Origin: Cladosporium sp. IMV 00045
Lineage: Eukaryota > Ascomycota > Dothideomycetes > Cladosporiales > Cladosporiaceae
NCBI GenBank assembly: GCA_001931905.2
Contig: MSJI02000184.1
Span: 36,879 to 100,878 of the forward strand
Direction: 5' to 3'
Length of the DNA stretch: 64,000 nucleotides
A program made the translations under genes and the position numbers. Of the stretch, positions 54,906 to 64,000 are shown piece after piece. The notes under the pieces are model-generated. The model searched no databases and was not told the origin of the DNA. It saw only the letters and a list, made by a program, of their open reading frames with translations. The stretch's first letter is position 1; each line of letters opens with the position of its first letter.

Positions 54906-55694
54906 TCACCCTTTCGCATCAATCTTCTTCCCCAACTCCACCAGTCTCGCCTTCCTCTTCTCCGCCGCCGCCTTCTCCTCCTCAATCATCCTCGCCAACT
55001 GCTTCTCACTCGCATCCAACTGACTAACCAACTGCTTCTCATACTGCGAGCTCCAAACACCCCCCTTCCCAGGCTCACCACCCTTCATCAACGCCTCCCC
55101 CACCGGCTTATCGGGCAAACGCGCACTAGGCTGAACATCGCCCTGAAAAACCATCTCGGGCTTCTTCCCCTTCCCCCGTCCCTTCTTCGTCTTCAACCAA
55201 GCAAACTGCTCCTCGTTCGTGAGCGTCTTGTAGAACTCCCCCGTCGGCTCGTTGAACTCCACCGTCTCCACCCGCTCCGCCACGATGAAATTGTCCCGCT
55301 TCTGCAACTCCTGCTGCTCCTCGCTGCCATAGTGGCCCAGCACGAGGTAGTGTTCGCGGTACTGCGCTTTCTCGCCGCTCTCGGGAGGGAAGTACAGGCG
55401 GATTTCCACGCCGAACTCGCCGTAGCCCGTCTCGCTGATCTCGAAGGGGCCCGGGGCTTCGATCGTCCGGCTGGCGTCGGCGTACGTGTGGTGTAGTTTG
55501 AATTGCACTTTTTTCAGCCATGTTGAGATGTCCGGGCCGTTGGGGAGTGGGCGCACGTAGACTTTCCAGCCTTTCGAGTGCCCTTCGGGCGGGTCGGGGA
55601 AGGAGGGGTGCGGGAGTTGAACGGCGGTGTTGCCGATTATGAAGTGGCGCGAGATTTTGAGGGATTTGAGCCGTTTGGATGTTGAGGGTGCCAT
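54906..55694 (-). CDS. YAF9: YEATS-domain protein Yaf9
   Basis: 262 aa, one exon. The YEATS domain fills ~15-150: RHFIIGNTAVQ, HSKGWKVYVRPLPNGPDIS, KVQFKLHHTYADASRTIEAPGP split across two strands, and the acyl-lysine pocket FEISETGYGEF, where fungal Yaf9 usually has TGWGEF. YFPPESGEKAQYREHYLVLG follows. The C-terminal ~60 residues are the coiled coil (EKQLVSQLDASEKQLARMIE) that binds Swc4. Yaf9 is a shared subunit of the SWR1 (H2A.Z exchange) and NuA4 (histone acetyltransferase) complexes. Tyr in the pocket is also found in AF9, so binding of acylated lysine is still expected. Confidence 0.93.
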   Translation of the reverse strand: MAPSTSKRLKSLKISRHFIIGNTAVQLPHPSFPDPPEGHSKGWKVYVRPLPNGPDISTWLKKVQFKLHHTYADASRTIEAPGPFEISETGYGEFGVEIRLYFPPESGEKAQYREHYLVLGHYGSEEQQELQKRDNFIVAERVETVEFNEPTGEFYKTLTNEEQFAWLKTKKGRGKGKKPEMVFQGDVQPSARLPDKPVGEALMKGGEPGKGGVWSSQYEKQLVSQLDASEKQLARMIEEEKAAAEKRKARLVELGKKIDAKG

Positions 55695-55784
55695 GGTTGG
55701 TGTGGTGGGGGTGGGTTGTTGGTGTTGGATGGGTTTTGTTGGAGTTTGGAGGTTGGTTATGGCGAGCGCGAAGTTCGCGATCGG

Positions 55785-55796
55785 TTAGGGTTAGGG
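55785..55796 (+). promoter_or_regulatory. Two tandem TTAGGG units upstream of YAF9
   Basis: GGTTAGGGTTAGGGTTTT at 55783-55800 lies about 90 nt upstream of the YAF9 start codon. TTAGGG is the telomere repeat of filamentous fungi and the known binding unit of Tbf1/Teb1-type Myb proteins, which also act at promoters. Two units are too few to be a telomere remnant by themselves. Function is inferred. Confidence 0.4.
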
Positions 55797-55914
55797 TTTT
55801 GATGCGCGAAGCCTGGAAGCGCATCTACATGTATCTACAAAAGTGGGCAACATGAGCGGCGATTACACATGAAAGTGGTCGTGTATATTATCGTCTTTAT
55901 AGTTGAATCAATGT

Positions 55915-56678
55915 CTATGCTGTATTTTGGTCCTCCCTCACAAACCATTGCTGCAACAGCGTCTCAGGAGCGTCTTTGACCAATACGTGCACATGATCAA
56001 CGCCACGAACGCTCTGCAAGCTCACCCAATTCTTGAACCACATCACCCTCTGCCTCGCGTCTTCACTGGTAATGCGAGCTTCCCTCGCAAGCTCTTGGAC
56101 AAAGTGACGCTCGACAAAGTCCTCGATCACACGCCTCGACTCGGGCGTTACGTCTCCCTGAGCATCATCCACGGCGATGGGCGTCCTCGACCAGATGAGA
56201 ATGTGTTTGATGCCCGGCTCGAAGCCATAAGGCCAATCGTTCAGCAGGATGGCATAGTCTCTGCGATCGTTGAATGGGACGGCCGAGTGGTGACTGAACG
56301 AATGCGCCGTGACGGGCTGGTCATTCTTGGGCGTCCAATTCAGCCTCTCTTTGACCACAAAATTCGTGATACTGCCATATTCTTTCTTGGTCTGATACGA
56401 CCAACGCAGGTACTTGTGCAAATCCGAAGGCAGGCGTTTGAGCTGTTCGAGTTGATTGTTGGCTTTAATAGAATGAGAACAAGTGTCAGATTCCAGAATG
56501 TCCTTCGTCAGCGCAGGATGGCAGAACAGCAGGCTATACCGATGATTTGCTTCAAGTCACCCCACGTTGTACGGTGGTAGTCTTCATCTCGCGTGGCTAG
56601 GATCTCACGGTCGATGGCGGTCAAGGGGAATGGTGGGTTGTTCAGGTCGAGCTCATCATCGCCAGTATTGTCGCCCAT
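55915..56678 (-). CDS. DUF3605 protein, N-acetylglucosamine-induced protein 1 (Gig1)-like
   Basis: Exon 1 is 56540-56678 and exon 2 is 55915-56462, with a 77-nt GTATAG...AAG intron; 228 aa. Exon 1 gives NPPFPLTAIDREILATRDED and HRTTWGDLKQII; exon 2 opens with ANNQLEQLKRLPSDLHKYLRW. Together this is the DUF3605 pattern, with the later hallmark ILLNDWPYGFEPGIKHILIW and FKNWVSLQSVRGVDHVHVL. In Candida albicans Gig1 is induced by N-acetylglucosamine; the biochemical role is unknown. Identification rests on these blocks and the consistent splice. Confidence 0.85.
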
Positions 56679-57106
56679 TGTGGCAGTCCTGGCCGCGGGG
56701 CAAGATGATGGCTATGACTGAAATATTCGGTGATGGGTGAAATGTGATGCTGCAGATGGACTAGTGAAGAAGAGCTGAAGACAACCGGCGACGACTGTTG
56801 ACGACGGGTTAAATTGCCGTTTCTGGTGAGAGGTGCCATGCCTCTCCCTCATCATGCGTGCGCGGGCAGCCAGCAGCGGCGATCAGGGCAAAAAGGTGGG
56901 GGGAGAAATGGTTCGTTTGACCGAGCTCGCTTGATCTGATTGATGAGAGAGAGAGATATCCCCAGCACTGACTACTACTCTACTGACTCTCTCGCCCTAC
57001 TCCGACAACTTCTATACCTGTGCTTTGACAAGAAACACTCTGTTTCTTACTGAGCAGCAGCAACAACACCTTCCCGTCTGACCACGTTTGGACTCGCACA
57101 ATCACC
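56679..57106. promoter_or_regulatory. Divergent promoter of the DUF3605 gene and CBR1
   Basis: 428 nt between two start codons, with GAGAGAGAGATA at 56947-56958 and a CT-rich leader before CBR1. Confidence 0.35.
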
Positions 57107-58216
57107 ATGTCCTCCACCTACACAGCTAAGCCCACCGGCCCATTGGCACCGCAATACATCACTGGTGTCTACGTCCCCTCGGCCATTCTGGTCGCTGGCA
57201 CTGCCGTCTTCAAGCAGCAATGGCTTCCTCTGGCTCTGGCAGTCTCTGTCGCTCTGGGCGGATACCAATTCTTCCAAAACCGTAAGCAGTGCCTACCTCC
57301 TAACACTCGTCCCACGGCTATATCCAACATGCTAACTCCCTCCCAGAGACTAAGAAGGTCCTCGACCCGACCAATTTCCAAGAGTTCCCCCTCACCGAGA
57401 AGACCATTCTCTCGCACAACACCGCCATCTACCGCTTCTCCCTCCCCACCGCCAACAGCATCCTCGGCCTGCCCATCGGCCAGCACATCTCCCTCGCCGC
57501 CAACCTCGACGTCAAGGACCCCAAGACCGAGGTCGTGAGCAACAAGGAAGTCGTCCGCTCTTACACCCCGATCTCCTCCGACGTCGAGCCCGGCTACTTC
57601 GACCTGCTCATCAAGAGCTACCCCACCGGCAACATCAGCCGTCACCTGGCCACCCTCAACATCGGCGACAAGATGAAGGTCAAGGGCCCCAAGGGCGCCA
57701 TGGTCTACACCCCCAACATGGTTAAACGCTTTGGCATGATCGCTGGCGGTACTGGCATTACTCCCATGCTGCAGGTCGCAAAGGCCATTCTCCGCGGCAG
57801 GGCTTCCGGCGACAAGACCGAGGTCGACCTGATTTTCGCAAACGTCAACGAGGACGACATCTTGCTGCGTGAGGATCTGGAGAAGCTCACTCGCCAGGAC
57901 GCCGGTTTCAGAGTCCACCACGTCCTCAACAACCCGCCCGAGGGTTGGACTGGTGGTGTCGGTTTCGTCACTGCCGACATGATCAAGGTAAGCTAGATTC
58001 CACAGCTCGGCGATGCCCAGAGCGTTCAGAGATCAACCAACAAGTAACTAACACGATGGAAAACAGGAACACCTCCCCGGCCCCGCTCCCGACGTCAAGA
58101 TTCTCATCTGCGGCCCGCCACCCATGGTCAGCGCCATGAAGAAGGCCACCGAGTCTCTCGGCTACAACAAGGCCAGGCCCGTCAGCAAGCTCGAGGACCA
58201 GGTCTTCTGCTTCTAG
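57107..58216 (+). CDS. CBR1: NADH-cytochrome b5 reductase, Cbr1 type
   Basis: Exons 57107-57281, 57347-57987 and 58067-58216; introns 65 nt (with GCTAAC branch site at 57331) and 79 nt; 321 aa. An N-terminal membrane anchor lies at ~20-55 ([28 protein letters not shown]). The FAD domain carries [11 protein letters not shown] (RxYTPxS) and GPKGAM. The NADH domain has [34 protein letters not shown] and the closing FCF. It reduces cytochrome b5 with NADH for fatty-acid desaturation and sterol synthesis, at the ER or outer mitochondrial membrane. Length and all cofactor motifs fit. Confidence 0.95.
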
Positions 58217-59024
58217 AGACATTGAGTTGGTAGTTCCTGCTTTGGAATTTGATATGTTCGTACATTGCGAAGGGAGAAGTAAGGGAATGACTGCAAATAC
58301 AAGAAGAAAAAAGCACACTGGGAAGAAAAAAGGTCAACGCAGCGTGGCGTCATTGTGGCATGGTCTTAGAAAATGGTAGACTTATTTTCGGCATTCGAGA
58401 GGGTTGTGGATGCATGTAATGAAATGACTTGTTACAGTGGATCTACTACGCGTGCTCGTCAATTCTCACATGGCGCGACGTAAACACAGACATGCTGCCT
58501 TCATCTCGTCGTCCGCAGAACGTCATGCGGAATATTATGAACGTCATCTGCAAACCTCCATTCTGTCAACGTTCATCGCATTATCCATCTCGATATCGCT
58601 AATGTGGTCTATATAAGGTATGTATCGAATGCCTGTAGAAAACCTAAGGTAGAGTGCAAAAGGGATCTGCAGAAACTGGACCAAGTCCTCATGACGTCGA
58701 TTGACCTCTAATTCGAACATTGAATCCACTGTTGACCTCGAACTTCCCTCGTTGACCTTGAATTGTCCACTTAGAAGGTGAAGAAGGGAAGTTGAGTGAG
58801 GTTGATGAACAAAATCCGCGATCATTGAATGTGTATAATAAATTGCGATTCTCCCTCTCTCATCATAAGTCCCAATATGTACCTATGCAGTATTCTTTTT
58901 ACATTCAGCAATCATTCGACCAGGAACTCCAGGATCACGCTTAGAGCTGTTGACAAGACATATCTCCAACATCATCACCCGGAGCAATCTGACAACGATT
59001 CCCGTAAAAAGAAACCAAATCACC
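58217..59024. other. Intergenic, 0.8 kb; no gene seen
   Basis: 3' UTR of CBR1 and promoter of the alpha/beta hydrolase. Imperfect tandem units of GTTGACCTC/GTTGACCTT around 58700-58760 are the only structure noticed. A frame extending the hydrolase upstream to 58950 lacks family similarity. Confidence 0.4.
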
Positions 59025-59987
59025 ATGCCCCTCCCATCACCAAACCCCCACACCCTCCCCTCAACCTTCATCCACGCCGGATGGAAGATCAAATACGCGC
59101 TCCTCACTCCTCCCGCTCCTCCCCAAAACAACCATCAAACCTCCCAGCAAGCCCCTCAAACCCCCCCAACCCTCGTTCTCATCCACGGCACCCCCTGGTC
59201 CTCCATCGTCTTCCAATCCCTCGCCACCTCCCTCCTAGCCTCCAGAACGCACCAAATCCTCCTCTACGATCTCCCCGGCTACGGACAATCACAAGAACGC
59301 TCTGCATCTTTCCCCTCTTCCTCCTCTGAAAAGGAAGACGAAGATCCAAAAACCGACATCGCCACCCAATCCCTCGCCCTGACCTCCCTCCTCACCCACC
59401 TCTCCCTCCTTTCCCCACCCCCCAGCATCCTCGCCCACGACATCGGCGGCACGATCGCCCTTTCCGCCCACCTCAACCACTCCTTGCAGCTATCCCGCCT
59501 CCTCCTCCTCGACGCCAACGCCGTGCTGCCCTGGGGCGACGGGTTCTACAGCCTCGTACGCGAAACACCAGAACCCTTCGCTCGTCTGCCTGCGAAAATT
59601 TACGAGGCGGTGCTCAGGGCTGTGGTGCGTAGTGCGAGGTGTGAGGAGGGAACAGAGGGGGACGAGTGGGAAGCTGCGCTCGTGGCGCCTTGGCTTGGGA
59701 GGGATGGGGAGGGGCAGAGGGCGTTTGTGAGGCAGATTGCGCAGGCGGATGATGCGGATGTGGGCGGGATGGTGGGGAGGTATGGGGATGTGGGGTGTGA
59801 GGTGGCGGTTGTTTGGGGGGCGGGGGATGGGTGGATTCCGAGGGAGAAGGTGGATAGGTTGGTTGGGATGTTGGGGGAGAGGGTTAAGAGGTTTATGGTG
59901 CTGGAGGGGGCGGGGCATTTGAGTTTGTTGGATTGTCCGGAGGAGGTGGAGGGGTGCGTTAGGGAGTGGTTGGGGGTGGAGGGGTGA
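59025..59987 (+). CDS. Alpha/beta hydrolase with Asp nucleophile (epoxide hydrolase / dehalogenase-like)
   Basis: 320 aa, one exon; the start is MPLPSPNPHTLPSTF. The oxyanion motif TLVLIHGTPWSS is at ~48, followed by LLYDLPGYGQSQ. The nucleophile elbow is AHDIGGTIALS, i.e. HDxGG with Asp in place of Ser, as in haloalkane dehalogenases and epoxide hydrolases. A late VVWGAGDGWIP strand and the catalytic His in LEGAGHLSLLDCPEEV complete the triad. A Ser/Glu/Lys-rich loop near 95-110 is unusual. The second half of the gene is strikingly G-rich, the first half C-rich, a strand-composition switch at about 59580. The substrate cannot be told. Confidence 0.8.
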   Translation: MPLPSPNPHTLPSTFIHAGWKIKYALLTPPAPPQNNHQTSQQAPQTPPTLVLIHGTPWSSIVFQSLATSLLASRTHQILLYDLPGYGQSQERSASFPSSSSEKEDEDPKTDIATQSLALTSLLTHLSLLSPPPSILAHDIGGTIALSAHLNHSLQLSRLLLLDANAVLPWGDGFYSLVRETPEPFARLPAKIYEAVLRAVVRSARCEEGTEGDEWEAALVAPWLGRDGEGQRAFVRQIAQADDADVGGMVGRYGDVGCEVAVVWGAGDGWIPREKVDRLVGMLGERVKRFMVLEGAGHLSLLDCPEEVEGCVREWLGVEG

Positions 59988-60360
59988 GGTTGTCTCGTTG
60001 TTAGTGATGTCTAGCGTGATGGCTTGCTGGTTTGGCGGACTGGGTTTGTTATTGATGATCATGGTGGCTAGAGTTCGGTAGAAGGAAGAGAATTGCTGTT
60101 CATTACATTTTAGCGAGCCCAAAGCAATGACGAGGCCGCTTGCAAACAATAGAAATGATAAACCAAAAGATCAGTGGTATCTAACACCCTAAGCACCTTC
60201 CATATCCAAAACGAAAAGACGAAAACCGCTTCTTTTCCCCAATAAGGACAATTGTCAAGAAAGAGAGACAAGCGATTGGGGGAGCAGAAGAGCCATGCCG
60301 CCAGAAGATCGTGAATGAGATGAACTACGTTTCGTAAAACGTGGCACAATCTCATCCTGA
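59988..60360. other. Convergent spacer, 0.37 kb; nothing recognised
   Basis: 3' regions of the hydrolase and of the Rho1 exchange factor. Confidence 0.4.
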
Positions 60361-63300
60361 TCAACCCTCTTTCATCTCCTCATTCAGCAACAGCTCAACG
60401 ACGATCTGCGTCCTCTCGTTCTCCGGATGCTGCATGACGGCCTTGACCGTTCTACCACCCGCCGCAGAACTGCCATACGCATTACCATTCCCCGTCGCGA
60501 CGGGCGGACGGTTGAGGCCCGCGTTATACTCGCCCCCGTCATCGAGGCACTTAATTTCGCGCCCGGCGATGATTTGTTTCAACCTCCCGTTCTGCGCGTT
60601 ACGGATCTCGATGAAATCCGCGTCGAACAACACGAGGTAGGCGCCCGACAGGGCTGCGGTCTGCGCCGTGCCCACGAACTCCATGATTACCGAGCGGGAG
60701 ATCTCGCCGTGCTTGTTGACGTAGACGGCGCAGTTGGCGTAGCAGAGGAGGAACTCGGCTTCGCTCAGACGGAGCATGCACAGCGCGCGCTGGTCTTTGA
60801 TGTGGCGGACGATGTTTTGCACGCTCTCGCCTTGAACTTCCGGCACGCTCTGGGGGACTTTGCGCTCTAGTGAGAGGACCTCGAAGCCGCGGGCGGTGCT
60901 GACTGCGAGGGAGGAGGTGAAGAGGTTGATACCTGTGCATTCCGTGGGGATGTAGAAGTCGTCAAACTCGCGGAAGAACTCGGTCGAGCCACGCTTGAAG
61001 AAGCCGGCTCTCTTTCGTTCCGATGATTTCTGATAGATAGGTTCCAGTACTTTGAAGGTGGAAGACAGGTTGTCGCGCTTCTTGTAAAAGACAAGAGTGC
61101 GGTCTTTCATGCGGCCGGCCACGAAAAAGCCAACGTCGCGGCTACCGGAGAGTTTTTGAGGAGCTTTTCGGCCGGAATCAACTGTGCTGGCGGGACCTGC
61201 GGTGACGACATCGAGATGGTAGGCAATGAGGGACTTGTCTGAGATGAGCAGGAAAAGGTTGAACTCCTCCAACACGGCAATCTGAGTGACGCGCGTCATG
61301 CTGATGGCCTATTGAGATGTCAGCGATGTTCCACCTGAACGACAACAGGAATTTGCTTACCTTGGTCCAACCCCTTGGGTTGTCCGCCTCGCTCACAAAG
61401 ACACCAAAATCGGTCCCCACTGCCACCATCTGCTTACCCGGATATGGCATCGCGAAGCTGGTAGCACAGTTCACTCTTGCTCTGCAAATCGGACCAGGTC
61501 TTCCAGTATCCTTAAATCTCTGCTCGACCTCTTGAATCGCGCGGTCGATGGGCGTACCCTTGATGACCAGAGTCTTGCCTACAGTGGTGCCGAAGCCATC
61601 ATACACAAACGCGGAATCGGCAACAACACGCAGCCTAAACGGTTCCGCATGTTGTGCGTGAAGTGCTTTGGCGTGCTTTGTCTTGGCCTCGATGATTTTA
61701 GTGGTCCACTCCCGTCTCGCTTGCTCAGTGTGAGCGAAGAGGCTGTAGTTCTCTCGTCCCAGATGTTTGATTTTAATGGGATACAGAATCTTGTCGGAGT
61801 CTTTACCAGTGTCAATCGAGGTAACGGTATGGAGAGTGCTCGCTGACATGCCAGTGTTGGCATGCGCCAGACCTGGCGCTGGCGAATTGGACTGCGTTCT
61901 GCCCAAAGCTGTCGCATCGGACGATGTTGCTGACCGGCCCGTGACAGCAGAGACGGTGGTGATACCCTTCATGTACGATGACTTTTGCACCGGTTGTTCT
62001 GTCGTGTTCTCTAAAACGAGTAGGTCCATTGGAATCGGCAGTCTTGACACGTCGTACTTCTCGACCCTCCCACCTTGCTCGGCACGTTGATGGATACTCT
62101 TCGAGATAACCAGATAATGATCAAACAACAATGCGTGACTGTCAAGCCAAGTGAAACGGTTGCCGCCCATTCGCTGCAGATCGCCACGATGCACCAACTC
62201 ACGACCGAGATGGTTCAGGTTCAGCTCTACAGCGTTCTGCATGCCTGGTCTTAGCACCAACTTAGCGCTCAGGTCGGCCAAATCGACCTTTCGCTGCATC
62301 TCAGCGACGCGAGTGTCACACTCAAGGGTCACGGCTTTCACCTCATCGTAGGCGATTTGGAGATTAGTCTTCTCTTCGCTGTCGGTCTTCATGTTCTTCA
62401 GGACAGTGTGCAGAAGAAGCGTGTAGCGTTGCAAGCGAGTAATTGGCGACTTGAGATAGGTGTCCCACCCAAGTCTCTTACCTCTTGGGTCATTGCGTGC
62501 CTTGTCGAGGAACCCAGCGAACTGAATATTGCGCTCCATTTCTTGTCGGACCATGAAACTCGCTCCTGGGAACGAACCAGCATAATCGATGTAGGCAACT
62601 TTAGCCATCCTGATCCACTGGCGGAAAATGTCACTGAAGCCCACAACCCACGGACCTTGCTCATGCTGGCGATATTTGAGCTGAGGTAGAAGATGATCCT
62701 CGTTGGCTTGCTTCACCTGCTCAAGCTTACCGAACACGTCCTTGAGGAACTTGTCTTTGCGCTTCGGCGTGACGATGGATGGCTCACTCTTGGCAAGTGG
62801 GTCCCTGTAGATGATCCTCAACAAGTTCAGCTGCTCCATGTAGAAGTCCTCTGTTTGCACGATCTCGTGGAGTACATTCTGTCGCTCGATCTCTTTGTTG
62901 TCTCTGCCTTCGATATCCTCTTTCTTGAGGCCGTAGAATTCTGCCCAGGTCTCATGCGTGCGCACCGGTTGAGTGTGCAGATTGACCTTCTTCAGGGTGC
63001 GTTGGCAGTGGTGCGCGTAGCATCGGCCTGGTACGACGTGGTCGTGCAGTGTGGGAGAGTAGCATCCAGCACTCGAGAGCTGGAAGATGACACCAGACAT
63101 TGGAGCATGGGTAAGTTTGACCCATTCTTCAGTAGTTTGCAGAGCACCGGCCTTGTACATGTTCTCAACCACTCGGTCACTCAGTCCCTCGGCGTCGGCT
63201 ATATTCATGGTGGGAACTTTGTTGGTGAACAAATTGACCAAAGCTTCCTTGATGGCAGCCTCTTTGAGCTCAGTTGTTTGGTCCGGTTTGGTGACGATCA

Positions 63301-64000
63301 TCAACCAGGTCAGAATCGCACTGAGAGCCCAAGGCTCATCGCATTTCTTGAAATCAGGTGTGCCCAATTTCGAAGGAACAAAGCGTCGAGTAGGCAAAGA
63401 TGGCAAATCAATGGCGACGGCACTCGCGCTTGCAGGAGTCGTGTCGTAAGTGGTGGAGTAACCGGATGAAGGTCTCGTTTGACGCAAGCGACGCTCCTCT
63501 GCATCCGTCTTTGACCTCAATGGCTGGTTAACTGGAGGTGTTTTACTGTAGTTGATGAGTGAGGCAGATCGTGGAACCCATTGTCCTTGAGCATTCATGT
63601 CATAGCCGCTCGGTGCGTAGGGATAGCCGCCCTGTGGTAAGGGTGGCGTGTCCTCGCCCGGCGGTGGCGGTGGCAGGGGACGATGCGTTGATGTAGTGGA
63701 GTTGAAGAAGACATCTGGTGGTTCGTCAGGAAAGCGCTCTGGCATCCGATCTTCCATGAGTGTGTATTCGTCGCCCTCGTCGTAGCTTTGTCGTCTACCA
63801 TCAGCCGGTGGCTCGTAATTGCCACCAGTTCCACCCTCATCCACTCTCGCATCTCTGAATGGCGGGAATGGATGTATAGAGTCCATGTTGTAATCGTAGC
63901 TTGAGTTCTGCGATGGGTGTGATCTACGCATCGAGCTGTGCTGGCTCGATACAGCTTGGCTATGCGCGTCGCCATTGATCTCTCCCCCTGCAGCCAACTG
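60361..64000 (-). CDS. Rho1 guanine-nucleotide exchange factor, Rom2 type (5' end outside window)
   Basis: Exons on the minus strand are 61361 to beyond 64000 and 60361-61308, with a 52-nt intron that joins GWTK to AISMTRVTQIAVLEEF. About 1195 residues lie in the window and the frame is open at the edge, so the N-terminus is missing. Counting from the edge: a low-complexity region to ~200; a DEP domain at ~218-312 (DEPWALSAILTWLM, VIFQLSSAGCYSP); a RhoGEF/DH domain at ~370-570 (LHEIVQTEDFYMEQLNLL, LKSPITRLQRYTLLLHTVL); a PH domain at ~600-790 (DLQRMGGNRFTWLDSHALLF); and a CNH domain from ~850 (ARVNCATSFAMPYPGKQMVAVG). DEP-DH-PH-CNH is the layout of Rom1/Rom2 and S. pombe Rgf proteins, which load Rho1 with GTP for cell-wall synthesis. 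Confidence 0.95.

Noticed and set aside
55783..55800. Chromosome end or telomere-fusion scar
   Set aside because: Only two repeat units, flanked by ordinary housekeeping genes on both sides.
1..64000. tRNA, rRNA, CRISPR or transposon features
   Set aside because: Scanning by eye found no tRNA B-box context, array-like repeats, transposase or reverse-transcriptase motifs, or long terminal repeats.

Overview
The window is nuclear DNA of a filamentous ascomycete. Genes are spaced a few hundred bases apart on both strands. Introns are short (48-273 nt) with GTAAGT/GTATGT-type donors and CTAAC/CTGAC-like branch sites. The families are fungal: a Rom2-type RhoGEF, Rio1, Smc3, Syf2, Yaf9, Cbr1, a DUF3605 protein, a Pmp47/Ant1-type carrier and fungal mitochondrial helical-repeat proteins. 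A Dothideomycete, perhaps a heterozygous or hybrid-diploid black yeast, would fit the duplication described next, but the species is inference only.

The dominant structure is a 15.2 kb segment present twice, about 8113-23426 (copy A) and 23447-38638 (copy B), in the same orientation and separated by exactly 20 N. Homology on the A side runs up to the last base before the N run; homology on the B side starts at the first base after it. A gene cut by the gap in copy A is complete at the far end of copy B. The copies differ by a few percent plus small indels. The simplest reading is two overlapping allelic (or homeologous) contigs laid end to end by a scaffolder; a real tandem duplication with a gap at the junction remains possible. 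Each copy carries, in order: a coiled-coil protein (-), a leucine-rich protein (-), a small beta-rich protein (+), a four-exon cytochrome c oxidase subunit VIIa-like gene (-), a large mitochondrial helical-repeat protein (+), a PNPOx-like flavoprotein (-), a secreted metallophosphatase with an 8-nt micro-exon (-), an NmrA-type reductase (-; intact in A, broken in B), a relic of a membrane-protein exon (-), and an unrecognised gene (+).

Left flank, 1-8.1 kb: a C2-domain Inn1/Fic1-like protein, an acidic nuclear-looking protein and a peroxisomal-type carrier, all on +. Right flank, 38.8-64 kb: a secreted serine hydrolase with one frameshift, an NmrA relic, a multi-pass membrane protein, RIO1, a mitochondrial helical protein with two frameshifts, SMC3, SYF2, a methyltransferase with one frameshift, YAF9, a DUF3605 protein, CBR1, an alpha/beta hydrolase and the 3' part of a Rho1 exchange factor.

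Most genes are housekeeping (cohesion, splicing, ribosome maturation, chromatin, cell-wall signalling, mitochondrial function). I see no secondary-metabolite cluster, transposon, CRISPR array, rRNA or tRNA gene. What is worth attention is the gap-bounded duplication with allele-specific decay, the micro-exon, the shared membrane-protein/NmrA relics at 22, 37 and 42 kb, and the cluster of single-base frameshifts at 40-54 kb.
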